From Humulus lupulus (Eukaryota > Streptophyta > Magnoliopsida > Rosales > Cannabaceae): 64,000 nucleotides of DNA. Position numbers and translations under genes: made by a program. This document shows positions 51,352 through 63,000 of the stretch, in pieces (position 1 is the stretch's first letter; each line of letters opens with the position of its first letter). The notes below the pieces were generated by a model, which saw nothing but the letters and a program-made list of their open reading frames with translations, was not told where the DNA came from and searched no databases. Where the stretch lies: contig NC_084795.1 in NCBI RefSeq assembly GCF_963169125.1, positions 193,042,214 to 193,106,213 on the forward strand. The letters are read 5' to 3'.

Positions 51352-51802
51352 CTGAACAAAAGAAACAAAGAAGAAAACACTCTAAGCAGTCAGCACCCTT
51401 GTCATACCCTAGTGGTATCAAAGGCATCGGGGAGACCCTCCCCGAAAACTGCTTGGAGAGGCTCCCACCGAGCTTGCCGAGGGGTTGGCACCATGCCACC
51501 CGAAGGGCAGCAAGGAACCAGACTCAGACTCCGAGCCTAAGCCCACCAAAAGAAGTGTTTTTCCAGAGAAAGACACCCTAAAGGCGTTCATGCTTATGCC
51601 CTAAAACAGCAAAACAAGGAACGACTTTCCAAACGCAAATCGTCAAAGCATGCGAAAAATGCTACTTATCGACTCACATCAATCACATGCCTACCAAAGC
51701 CCTATTCACGCATGCACATAGGCGATAATGGCAGAAACCTCTACTCTAACAACTACCAACAACCTAAGGTTTGGGAGGAAAGAGCAAAGTAGAAATACTT
51801 AC

Positions 51803-52060
51803 TGATATTCGGGTAGTTGGAGGTTGGAGGAGTAACTGGATCACTGCACAGCACGATCGCGAGAAGTAAAAGCTGCAAAGACGAACGACGATTCAAACCA
51901 GGAACTTCGGCGAATAAACCCACTGCCAAATCAAGAGAAAAGTTTCCAGATCCTTACCAAAAGAAGTGGCAAGTTCGGAGGAACGGAAGCTGGGAAGCCT
52001 GAGAGTTCGAAGGTTTGGAAATCTGAAAATCCGAAAGATAGAGAATTTGAAAGCGTAAAG
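51803..52060 (-). other. E4 antisense gene, 5' leader exon(s)
   Basis: The minus strand shows ...CCGAATATCA|GTAAGTATTT, a near-ideal donor (GT at 51802-51801), leading by a 451-nt intron to the acceptor at 51352. Splicing would join ATCA to TGACGAACATC and create ATGACGAAC in the frame of the domain exon. Further up, GGTAAGGAT (about 51950) and GTCTTTGCAG (about 51875) look like a leader intron. No ATG-initiated frame is clear within the leader. Confidence 0.45.
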
Positions 52061-52083
52061 AGGAAGAAAGGTCCTTTCCCTCG

Positions 52084-52091
52084 TTTTTATA
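52084..52091 (-). promoter_or_regulatory. TATA box of the E4 antisense gene
   Basis: The minus strand reads CTGCTATAAAAACGAGGG; TATAAAAA covers 52091 down to 52084. It lies about 280 nt upstream of the first predicted donor, with a CT-rich leader after it. It points into the antisense gene and is outside the LTRs. Confidence 0.55.
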
Positions 52092-52549
52092 GCAGGGAAG
52101 AAGTCGTTTCGAATTCCTTAAACGGACGGTCCCGATCTTCCCATTCCGTGTGCATCGGATCCAACGGCTGAAGATGAAGCGACGATCCTATTTATGACTC
52201 CTCGGATGGGAATAAAGTATTTATTTCCCATCATTATACCACCTCGGGCCCGGAGTACCATTAAAAACCGTCAAATCATTACTCAGATGACTGACGCACG
52301 CATACTCAACCAGTCGCCTCACATACACGTCTTGGTCGCAGAACCATCCCCAGCATGACGCGTGGTCCTTGCCGCACTTGAGTACTTGAGTTCAAACAGA
52401 AGAAATTCCCTTTCTTTTTCATACTAACGTTCAGGCAGGAAAAAGGAACCCTTCTGGAAACACAGAAGGTGGCCCCTCGCCTAATCTAAGAAACCGAAGT
52501 ACCCGGAGGACTGTACAAGATCCCGGACCTCTCAAAGCTCCGTGACCTT
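52092..52549 (-). other. Upstream region of the antisense gene, before the 3' LTR
   Basis: No gene is seen. The sequence between the antisense TATA box and the terminal polypurine tract would be the antisense promoter region. I recognise no specific site beyond the TATA box. Confidence 0.5.
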
Positions 52550-52559
52550 GGGGGGTAAA
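52550..52559 (+). promoter_or_regulatory. Terminal polypurine tract of E4
   Basis: GGGGGGTAAA lies directly before the TGTTATCC start of the 3' LTR, the expected plus-strand primer position. Confidence 0.85.
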
Positions 52560-53431
52560 TGTTATCCAGATTTCCGGATAGCGTTTAGATTGATACCCTC
52601 GGGGAAGCAGAATTACCAATGTCGTTCACGGTAGGTGACCAGAGCTCGCGGATGGACAGAAAGGCTTCGCCTCTCCCGTTTAGTGTCCGGATTACTCTTC
52701 CAAGCAAACGCGACGCGGAGGCTCATCAACCCTCTCGGACTCCCGAAGGGGTATTCTTCGGGGAAGCTCCTTCCAGGAGAAGCTCTTCAAGTAGTCTTCG
52801 CGGAAACAGTTCCGTGCCTCGCACAGAACAAAACCAAACGGTCGAGTCATAAAGGAGGCATATTTGGAATGATATCCACCTGACACGCCCGGCAGGTCAA
52901 AGCCGCACACATCCCAGCACACCTAAGGGTACCTTTTCGCCTACTGTTCCGCTGACAACTTGGAAAAGACGGCTGACTTTGTGTGTTCCCCATACTTTCA
53001 CGTAAATATACCCACATAGAGTCTTGTAGCCATGCTACTACAGTAATTGTATCCCCTATTTATGGCTGGTGTAATTAAGACTCATGTACATAAAGAAAAA
53101 CCCTAATCCAAAACCCTAGCTATAAAGACCCCTTCATTTTACAAGAAGGGGGACGGCCAACAAATCACATAGCAAGAACTCTACAAAAATCTCTTTAGCT
53201 TCATCTTCTTCAAGAGAACCCGAGAGAAACATTGTGAGTGTGTGAAGTTCTTGTACACCAGCCATCTTACTGTAATCCTTTCCAAATATAATAATATCGA
53301 CTCGTGGACTAGGGCTTGTTAACGCCTGAACCACGTAAAAACACTGTTTGTTTAGTTACATTTCAGTACTTCTACAGTTCTTATCTTTTTATTATTCTGT
53401 TTGTATTCGTTTCCGAAAAACTCGGTAAACA
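52560..53431 (+). repeat. 3' LTR of E4 (872 bp)
   Basis: It begins TGTTATCCAG and ends GGTAAACA, with TATAAAG at 53121-53127. It matches 30053-30953 except for about 15 substitutions and the two indels noted there. AGTCC follows. Confidence 0.93.
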
Positions 53432-56400
53432 AGTCCCATCGCGGACATGCTTGGTCTGGGGTGTTTAAAACCAAATGTGCGGAAAGGCACAATGCCCAGT
53501 ACCAACCCGGACATACATGTCTGTGAGGTTCAATCCAAATGGGACGCTAGGCCCAATGCCTCGCCCCATCTCAGACATACATGGTCCGGGATGTTCAATC
53601 CCAAATGGGACGCAAAGCACAATGCCTAGTCCCATACTCGACATGAATTGTCAAGGAGGTTCAAAAACCAAATGGGACAGAAGGCCCATTGCCAATTCCC
53701 ATCGCGGACATGCTTAGACTAGGGGTTTAACATAAAATGGGTGGGAAGGCAGAATGCCTAGTCCCCTGCCGGTAATACATGGTCCGGGAGGTTCAAACCC
53801 AAATGGGATGCATGCCCAAAGACTAGACCCATCCCGGACATTCTTGGTTTGGGGGGTATAAAATCAAAAGGGACGCAAGGCACAAAGCCCAGTCCTATCC
53901 GCAACATGAATGGTCTGGGAGATTTAGAAACAAATGGGAGGTAAGGCCTAATGCCTTGTCCCATCACGGACATGCTTGGTTTGGGGGTTTTAAGACCACA
54001 TGGGATCCAAGGCACAATTCCTAGCCCATTCCCAGAGATACATGGTACGGGAGGTTCAAACCCAAATGGGACACAAGGCCCAACGCCTTCTCCCATCTCG
54101 AACATGCATGGTTTGGGTGGTTCAAAACAAAAGGAATGAAAGGCCCAATGCCTAGTCCCAACTCGAACATGCTGGACCAGCGGGTTTAAAACAAAATGGT
54201 ACGAAGGCCCAATACCTAGTCCCATCCCAAACATACATGGTCCGGGAAGTTCAAACCCAAATGGGACGAAAGGACCAATGGCTATTCCCATGCTGGACAT
54301 CCTTCGTTTCGGGGTTTATATCCAAATGGGACGCAAGGCCCAATGCCTAGTCGCTTCCCAGACTTGCTTGGCCCAGGGGACTTAAGACCAAGTGGGACGC
54401 AAGGCCCAATGACTAGTCCCATCGCGGAAATGCTTGGTCTGGGGGTTTAAAACCAAATGTTCGGAAAGGCACAATGCCCAGTCCTAACCCAGACGTACAT
54501 GTCTGTGAGGTTCAATCCAAATGGGACGCTAGGCCCAATGCCTAGCCCCATCTCAGACATACACGGTCCGGGAGGTTCAATCCCAAATGGGACGCAAAGC
54601 ACAATGCCCTGTCCCATACCCGACATGAATTGTCAAGGAGTATCAAAAACCAAATGGGACAGAAGGCCCAATGCCAATTCCCATCGCGGACTTGCTTGGA
54701 CTAGGGGTTTAAAAGAAAATGGGAGGAAAGGCAGAGGGCCTAGTCCCCTCCCTGACATACATGGTCCGGGAGGTTCAAACCCAAATGGGTTGTATGCCGA
54801 AATACTAGTCCCATCCCGGAAATTCTTGGTTTGGGGGGTATAAAATCAAATGGGACACAAGGCACAAAGCTTAGTCCTATCCGCAACATGAATGGTCTGG
54901 GAGATTTAGAAACAAATGGGAGGTAAGGCCTAATGCCTTGTCCCATCACGGACATGCTTGGTTTGGGGGTTTTAAGACCACATGGGATCCAAGGCACAAT
55001 TCCTAGGCCATACCCAGAGATACATGGTACGGGAGGTTCAAACCCAAATGGGACACAAGGCCCAACGCCTTTTGTCATCCCGGACATGCATGGTTTGGGT
55101 GTTTCAAAACAAAAGGAATGAAAGGCCCAATGCCTAGTCCCAACTCGAACATGCTGAACCAGCGGGTTTAAAACAAAATGGTACGAAGGCCTAATACCTA
55201 GTCCCATCCCAAACATACATGGTCCGGGAAGTTCAAACCCAAATGGGACGAAAGGACCAATGGTTATTCCCATGCTGGACATCCTTCGTTTCGTGGTTTA
55301 TATCCAAATGGGACGCAAGGCCCAATGCCTAGTCGCTTCCCAGACTTGCTTGGCCCAGGGGACTTAAGACCAAGTGGGACGCAAGGCCCAATGACTAGTC
55401 CCATCGCGGAAATGCTTGGTCTGGGGGTTTAAAACCAAATGTTCAGAAAGGCACAATGCCCAGTCCTAACCCAGACGTACATGTCTGTGAGGTTCAATCC
55501 AAATGGGACGCTAGGCCCAATGCCTAGCCCCATCTCAGACATACACGGTCCGGGAGGTTCAATCCCAAATGGGACGCAAAGCACAATGCCCTGTCCCATA
55601 CCCGACATGAATTGTCAAGGAGTATCAAAAACCAAATGGGACAGAAGGCCCAATGCCAATTCCCATCGCGGACTTGCTTGGACAAGGGGTTTAAAAGAAA
55701 ATGGGAGGAAAGGCAGAGTGCCTAGTCCCCTCCCTGACATACATGGTCCGGGAGGTTCAAACCCAAATGGGTTGTATGCCGAAATACTTGTCCCATCCCG
55801 GACATTCTTGGTTTGGGGGGTATAAAATCAAATGGGACACAAGGCACAAAGCTTAGTCCTATCCGCAACATGAATGGTCTGGGAGATTTAGAAACAAAAG
55901 GGAGGTAAGGCCTAATGCCTTGTCCCATCACGGACATGCTTGGTTTGGGGGTTTTAAGACCACATGGGATCCAAGGCACAATTCCTAGCCCATTCCCAGA
56001 GATACATGGTACGGGAGGTTCAAACCCAAATGGGACACAAGGCCCAACGCCTTCTGTCATCCCGGACATGCATGGTGTGGGTGTTTCAAAACAAAAGGAA
56101 TGAAAGGCCCAATGCCTAGTCCCAACTCGAACATGCTGGACCAGCGGGTTTAAAACAAAATGGTACGAAGGCCCAATACCTAGTCCCTTCCCGAACATAC
56201 ATGGTCCGGGAAGTTCAAACCCAAATGGGATGAAAGGACCAATGGCTATTCCCATGCTGGACATGCTTCGTTTGGGTGTTTAAATCCAAATGGGACGCAA
56301 GGCCCAATGCCTAGTCGCTTCCCGCACTTGCTTGGTCCAGGGGACTTAAAACCAAGTGGGACGCAAGGCCAAATGACTAGTCCCATCGCAGACATGCTTG

Positions 56401-57803
56401 GTCTGGGGGGATTAAAACCAAATGTATAGAAAGGCACAATACCCAGCCCTAACCCGGATGTACATGTCTGTGAGGTTCAATCCAAATGGGACGCTAGTCC
56501 AAATGCCTAGCCCCATCTCAGACATACATGGTCCGGGGGGTTCAATCCCAAATGCGATGCAAAGCACAATGCCTAGTCCCATACCCGACATGAATTGTCA
56601 AGGAGGTTCAAAAACCAAATGGGACAGAAGGCCCAATGTCAATTCCCATCGCGGACCTGCTTGGACTAGGGGTTTAAAAGAAAATGGGAGGCAAGGCAGA
56701 ATGCCTAGTCCCCTCCCGGACATACATGGTCCGGGAGGTTCAAACCCAAATGGGATGTATGCCCAAAGACTAGTCCCATCCTGGACATTCTTGGTTTGGG
56801 GGGTATAAAATCAAATGGGACGCAAGGCACAAAGCCCAGTCCTATCCGCAAAATGAATGGTCTGGGAGATTTAAAAACAAAAGGGAGGTAAGACCTAATG
56901 CCTTGTCCCATCACGGACTTGCTTTCCTTGTGGTTTTAAGACCACATGGGATGCAAGCACAATTCCTAGCCCCATCCCAGAGATACATGGTACGGGAGGT
57001 TCAAACCCAAATGGGACACAAGGCCCAACACCTTCTCCCATCCCGTACATGCATGGTTTGGGTGGTTCAAAACAAAAGGGATGAAAGGCCCAATGCCTAG
57101 TCCCAACTCGGACATGCTGGACCAGAGGGTTTAAGACAAAATGGTATGCAGGGCCCAATACCTAGTCCCATCCCGAACATACATGGTCCGGGAAGTTCAA
57201 ACCCAAATGGGATGAAAGAACCAATGGCTATTCCCATGCTGGACATGCTTCGTTTGAGGGATGAAATCCAAATGGGAAGCAAGGCCCAATGCCTAGTCGC
57301 TTCCCGGACTTGCTTGGTCCAGGGGACTAGAAACCAAGTGGGACGCAAGGCCCAATGACTAGACCCATCGCGGACATGCTTGGTCTGGGGGGTTTAAAAC
57401 CATATGTGCGGAAAGGCACAATGCCAAGTCCCAACCCAGACATACATGTCTGTGAGGTTCAATCCAAATGGGACGCTTGGCCCAATGCCTAGCCCCATCT
57501 CAGACATACATGGTCTGGGAGGTTCAATCCCAAATGGGACGCAAAGCACAATGCCCAGTCCCATACCCGACATGAATTGTCAAGGAGGTTCAAAAACCAA
57601 ATGGGACAGAAGGCCCATTGCCAATTCCCATCGCAGACATGCTTGGACAAGGGGTTTAAAAGAAAATGGGAGGCAAGGCAGAATGCCTAGTTCCCTCCCG
57701 GACATACATGGTCCGGGAGGTTCAAACCCAAATGGGATGTATGCCCAAAGACTAGTCCCATCCCGGGCATTCTTGGTTTGGGTGGTGTAAAATCAAATGG
57801 AGT
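53432..57803 (+). repeat. Satellite block S3
   Basis: This is the same satellite and strand as S1 and S2. Removing E4 plus one target duplication (23384 bp) maps the landmark 53758 to 30374, exactly 984 after 29390. The HOR length is 982-984 here (53758, 54740, 55722, 56705), and two neighbouring HORs (about 53900-54880 and 54880-55860) are near-identical. Monomers are more diverged from S1 than S1 HORs are from each other. Confidence 0.95.
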
Positions 57804-60042
57804 TGTAACGACCCAAATTCGCTAATAAGGCTTAAGGGCCTTGATTAGTGTGCCAGGAGGGCAGGTTGGGATTTATGTGTGATTTTATGAATTAAATGCG
57901 TGATTATGATTTAAAGCATGTTATTTGGCTATTTGTTTAACTGAGATGCATGGCTATGTTTACTAGTATGCATGTAGGCCCGGATCGTGTTAGAAGGGCA
58001 TAATTGTAATTTTGGCCATGTTGGGCATAACTGTATTGATATGTGATAATTGTATTCTGTGAATTGTACCACGTGGGTGTGGTTGTTTTATTGTGATGCA
58101 CGTGCCGAGACGGTCCTAGAGAGCTAGTTAACTCAAGAGTCACAACGGGATTTCTATACCCGGCTAGGGAGGAGCCTAGGGGTACCTCGGGGATTTTATG
58201 GTTAAGTTGAGGTTTAGCGGGTAATGGTTATTGGAGATTTAGTAACCTGGGTAACCATTAGTTACTGCTGTGAGTAACAAGTTTTAGAAAGAAAATGGTA
58301 GAAATGAAATAGAAGAGTAATGACTTAAGTGCCCTTGAAGGTTTAGATTGGAAAGATTAATAGGAAGGGGTAATTTGGTCTTTTGGCAAGGGGATTATGA
58401 AAATTTCAGCTGGGATCTAAGGGGGTACGGTTTGGGCATTTGGGGTCACTTGTGGCATTGATAGAAATTGAAGAGAAGAAAGAGGGGGAGAAAGAAGAGC
58501 TAGGGCAAGTGAAGAGAAAAGAAGAAGAAGGGTGAAGGGCTGAAGTGGGAACTTGGGAGGAGGATCTAGGGAGCTTTTGAGTGGATTCTCCATTTGAGGT
58601 AAGGATCTTGTGCATATTTAAGTTTGATTTCTGTTTTGAGTTGTGGATCTAAAGCTTGAGTTAGTTTCATGCCTTGGTTTGAGTTTTTCTGAAGTTAGAA
58701 ATCAAGGGTTGAATTTTGGGTATGAGTGTGTTTTGGATCTTGATTCTAGTGTTTGTAGGTTGATAGAATGTTCATATGAAGTTTGGATTTGAGTTTTGGG
58801 GTTTAGGTATTGGTTTAGGATGATTTGGAGAGGTTGAAGCTCGGGAAAACGCGAAGGAAAAACCCAGAATTCTGGGTCTGCGAGGGCGTGCCGCGGCACG
58901 GGTTTTGCTTGCCGCGGCGGGGAGCCTCTGGTTTCTGGGTGCCGCGGCACAAGAAAGTTGTGCCGCGGCACAAGGCAAATTTCAGGATGGCATTTTTAGG
59001 CAATTTTAGGCCTTTGCTCCGGGGCTTCGGGGGATGTCTCCAGGATGTTGTTTTAAGGTTTTAGAGGTCCCGAGAGTGCGGGATTGGTCCCGGGAAGTGG
59101 TTTTGGGTTGATTAGTATTGAGGGATGTTTCTTGTGTGTTGTGACTAGGTTGTTGGTGAGGCTCGTGCTTGAGAACCGTGCTCGTGGCTCTAGTGCATCA
59201 GGAGGCTCGGAATGCAGGTAAGAAAACTATAACACCCGAGGTTAGGGCATGGCCCCAGATTGTGTTATGTGCAAATGTTTAAACTTAAATGAATCATGAT
59301 GTGTGTGAATGATTATTTCGAATGTACTATATGTGTGATTATGATGAAATGAGCGGCCGTGGGCCGAGTACGGCGTAGGCCGGGGCGGCCGTGGGCCGAG
59401 TACGGCGTAAGCCGGGGCGGCCGTGGGCCGAAAGTAACACCTAGCACATGGGATGCTATATTCAGGGTGGGACCCAAGGGATACATGAGTTATCCTCGCG
59501 GTGAGAACCGATACCCCAGGCTTCGGTAAGGCTCTGGGGCGGCTTGGCCGTGTTTGCTTAGTCTAATGATTGACTTGTTTATTGTGGATTATCTGTTATG
59601 ATAAATTGTATACATTGCATATGTTATGTCCTGCATGAGTTTTCTTGCTGGGCTTCGGCTCACGGGTGCTCTGTGTTGCAGGTAAGGGAAATGACTGAGT
59701 CAACCAACCATGAGTACGGAGAGCGTGAAGCGACGTGTACATGTTTGGCCTGCCCGACTGCTTTGGTTGGGGTTTATTCGAAAATGGCTGTAATAATCTA
59801 TAATTTTATAATTTCTCAAACTGTAACCTTATTTTAAGATGTAATTAGTTTTCAAACCTTATTTTGGGATCCCAACTGTTTAATAATAGAAGTTTTGATG
59901 AAACGATGCATTTTCAAAGATTACAGCCTTAACTCTTAATTAGTCACACTTTTGTTTCAAAAACCTCGGTTAGCGAGTTCATTGCACACTGTTTTGTCTT
60001 AAAAACTCACTTAGTAACGGCTCTAAGGAAGTAGGGCGTTAC
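57804..60042 (+). repeat. 5' LTR of E6 (2239 bp)
   Basis: TGTAACGACC...GGGCGTTACA. It carries three perfect GTGCCGCGGCAC palindromes (about 58888-58975), the 16-bp palindrome near 58862-58877, and two tandem 32-bp GC-rich units near 59366-59430. Confidence 0.93.
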
Positions 60043-60045
60043 AAC

Positions 60046-60063
60046 TTGGTATCAGAGCGAGCC
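60046..60063 (+). promoter_or_regulatory. Primer-binding site of E6 (initiator tRNA-Met type)
   Basis: TGGTATCAGAGCGAGCCA follows the LTR end by three bases. Confidence 0.9.
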
Positions 60064-63000
60064 AAGGTTTATTGGTTCTGGAGATCGACCGAACATGTAC
60101 GCTCGCTGTCAGTGACAAGCTCGACTCAGGGTTGGTTGGTATGAATGATTGACATGTTTGAATATATGTTTGAATGCCCTGTTTGCCTGCTTATTTATAT
60201 GGAGCATGAGGAATGAGATGACATATGCATGAGATACTGATAGGGCCTGGCCCTTGACTGTTGCATGTTGAGATCAATGTGTGCTGAATAACATTATTAT
60301 GCATGTGGATGAAAATTGGCATAATGGTTCGCATATTGAGCGTATGTGGTTAGTTTTCTGAATTAAATTCATATGTTATATCTGTTTACTGGCTTGTATG
60401 AAGCATGATGAGTGTGGATACACTTAGTGGTGATAGAGATTTGGTAAGCTATATGTATATCATGGTGGACTTGACCTAGTATATGCTTGGGTGTGCATTA
60501 TACTTGTGGATATTTGGACCTAGTGGTGGTTTGGTTCAGAGTAGGAACCCCAGAGTTCAAGTGTTGGGTCAGTTTTGACAGGTGGAATTGTGTTTTTGGT
60601 TCCTAGAAGGGTTTGGGGACCTGATATTGTGTTGAAAGGGGGTTTTTTAGATATAAGTTGGAGTTGAAATCTCCAGTTACCCCTGAGTGTAGCAGCAGAG
60701 GGTCACTAGTGTGTGGGTAGCTGTGGAGTTGTTAGTTGAGACGGGATAGAAGAGCAGCGGATTTCTCTGGGGAAATAGCTGATTTCGATGTTTTAACAGT
60801 AAGGTGGCCAGTGTTGGTCTACTATGAGGTATGGACAGATAAGGGTATTACATGAAAGGCTTAAAGGGTGTTAACCTCGGTTTTTGAGGAGAGTTCGAGT
60901 TGACAAGGAATTTATCAATAGATGAGCAGAGTTAATTCCACCCTTGGTTAAGAGGATGAGAGATCCTGATTAGAGGGTTGTGTTAAATATTGAGGCAGGG
61001 AGATGCCTGGATTTGGTACTCGGGCGGAGGTACTGGCTTAATGGGTTGGAAAGAACCTAGTTGATGAATGGTTAGAAGAGATTTTAAAGGCATGATTAGA
61101 ACCGTGGAGGCGGGCAATTGTGTGAGTCTGGTTTGGACTGTTAGGGGTAACAACAGCGTAGATCAATGGGTTTGGTAAAGCGGGTAGTCCATTTCAGGAA
61201 GTTATACTGATGGATGTATCTGGAATTGGTGGCGACCCATTTAAGGATATGAGATCTGGATTAGTCTAAGGTATTTGGGCCGCCTCGATGTAAGGACTTA
61301 TCGTCTGCATGTGGATGGCGGAGAGGGCCATGTGGTTCGAGGAACTGATGGTTGACGTCTGGAGCATGAATGCTAGAGTCGCTATGGCGGTGCTTCTTTG
61401 GATGGAATTAGTAAAGTTAGATTCGTGATAATCGAGTTAAAGGAACCCCGGATAGTTCTATGGCTTCTGGGTTGCCAGAAAAGGGGGAAAAGTCTGATTG
61501 ATAAGATGGTACTTGTGTTGACAGAACACAGCGAGGTCGGATTCTCAATTTTGAGGTAGAAGGACCCCAGACAGTGCTTGGGCACCTAATTTGAGTTTGG
61601 AAAGAAACCTAAGTGAGAAGCTAGTTATCAAGATGGCGATAGGGACCAGGGAGGTTATTGGTATACGTGAGGGAGAGGATGCCACCTGAGAGGAGGTCAG
61701 GCGAGGGCATGACGTCTGCATGGAATGACTCAGGATGATAGAATTGAATTCCCGTGGTGAGGGAACGGAGAACTTGAATGCCTCGCTACATCCGTAGTTC
61801 GAGGTCGATTCCTCGAGGGTGAGTATTTAACAGAATGGTTTATGCTTGGGTTATGTAACAAACTGGAAGGGCTCGGTGTTATGAATGCTCCGAGAGGGTG
61901 ATGGACATAGAGAGGTTGCCTCAATGGTGCCATTTGAGAGGCTGAGAACAATATTACTTATTGAGAAGGAATTAGAAACTCTGGCAGACGGATTGTTGAG
62001 GATATCATCTGGAGTACGTGAAGGAGACAGAGCTGACCAGTGGGAAAGCTATATGGTTATGCACAGAAAGATTTAGGTAATACTTCAAGGTCAGACTACA
62101 GATAGGGTTGGTATAAGGAATGTTGTAAAAGACGGTTTTGGCCGACAGAAAAGTCTATTGAAGCAATCGAGGGAATTTGGCCCTGGAGTAGCCAGAGTGT
62201 TGTACTGCGGGGACTGTTAGCATCGCAGGGTTAGGACGGAAAGTACAAAGGTTGGATACAAGGTGGGACGATGTCCCTAAGAATTGATCTATGACCTGTT
62301 TATTACCAGTTGGAAACCAAGGAAAGAGACATTTCAGGAATTTCGTTTTGAACTGAGTAAAGTATGAGGAGTTGGTAATAAAGATTCTAGATTTGGTTCA
62401 AGCTACGGCAGCACAGGTAAGTTCTTTAAGTAGAGAATACAAGAACGGTGTGGGCAAGTCCCCTTCAAGCTCACGAGCAGTGCATGTGGATTACTCCCAG
62501 ACGGAAATGGTGGGCAACTGATTATTATGCTGAAGACGTTAGTACCCAGAAGGAAGAGTCTCAGGTAAGGTTCTACGGAGTGTTAGTTGGGTGTTGTCAG
62601 GAGTTCTCAGGTTACAGCTGCAAGAAGAAAGGACAGGTAAGAGAAGAATTGATCTGAAGTCGCAAAGAAGCTAATGAAGAGCGTCTGAAGAATTGAAGGC
62701 ATAACAAGACTAGTAAGCGCGTCATTTATTGCACAAGCACCTCCAGAGACGACTACATCAGAGATGAGGAGAACAGTAAAACTTGAGGTTAGACGGATTG
62801 AATGGTGTCAAATCAGAAAGAAATTCAGAAGACAAGGTAAGATTGTTTAGTATCTGGAATTTGTGTATGTTTTGGTTAAGTGAAGAGTGATGGCATAAAG
62901 GACTTGATCTATGATGAGGACGTGGACTTGTAGGGGTGCATCACGGATTAGGCACGCCCAGGCGCACCTGGCGCGAGGTTGGATCGAACCTTGCGGGAGA

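Larger units (their letters stand above)
30053..53431 (+). mobile_element. E4: Tat-lineage Ty3/gypsy retrotransposon with antisense extra gene, split by E5
   Basis: The element spans 23379 bp including E5, about 14.4 kb without it. Order: 5' LTR 30053-30953, candidate primer site 30957-30974, gag from 31041, protease, reverse transcriptase (split at 34888), RNase H, second RNase H, integrase ending at 46223, a long 3' region with an antisense gene, a polypurine tract at 52550-52559, and 3' LTR 52560-53431. Two RNase H domains between RT and integrase, plus extra genes between pol and the 3' LTR, are known marks of the plant Tat lineage. The LTRs differ at roughly 15 sites plus two indels by eye (about 2%), so the copy is not very old. 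The coding region is inactive. Confidence 0.93.

Noticed and set aside
30053..53431. Assigning E4 to the Athila lineage because of the long 3' region
   Set aside because: Two RNase H domains before integrase and an antisense extra gene fit Tat. No env-like sense gene is seen after pol.
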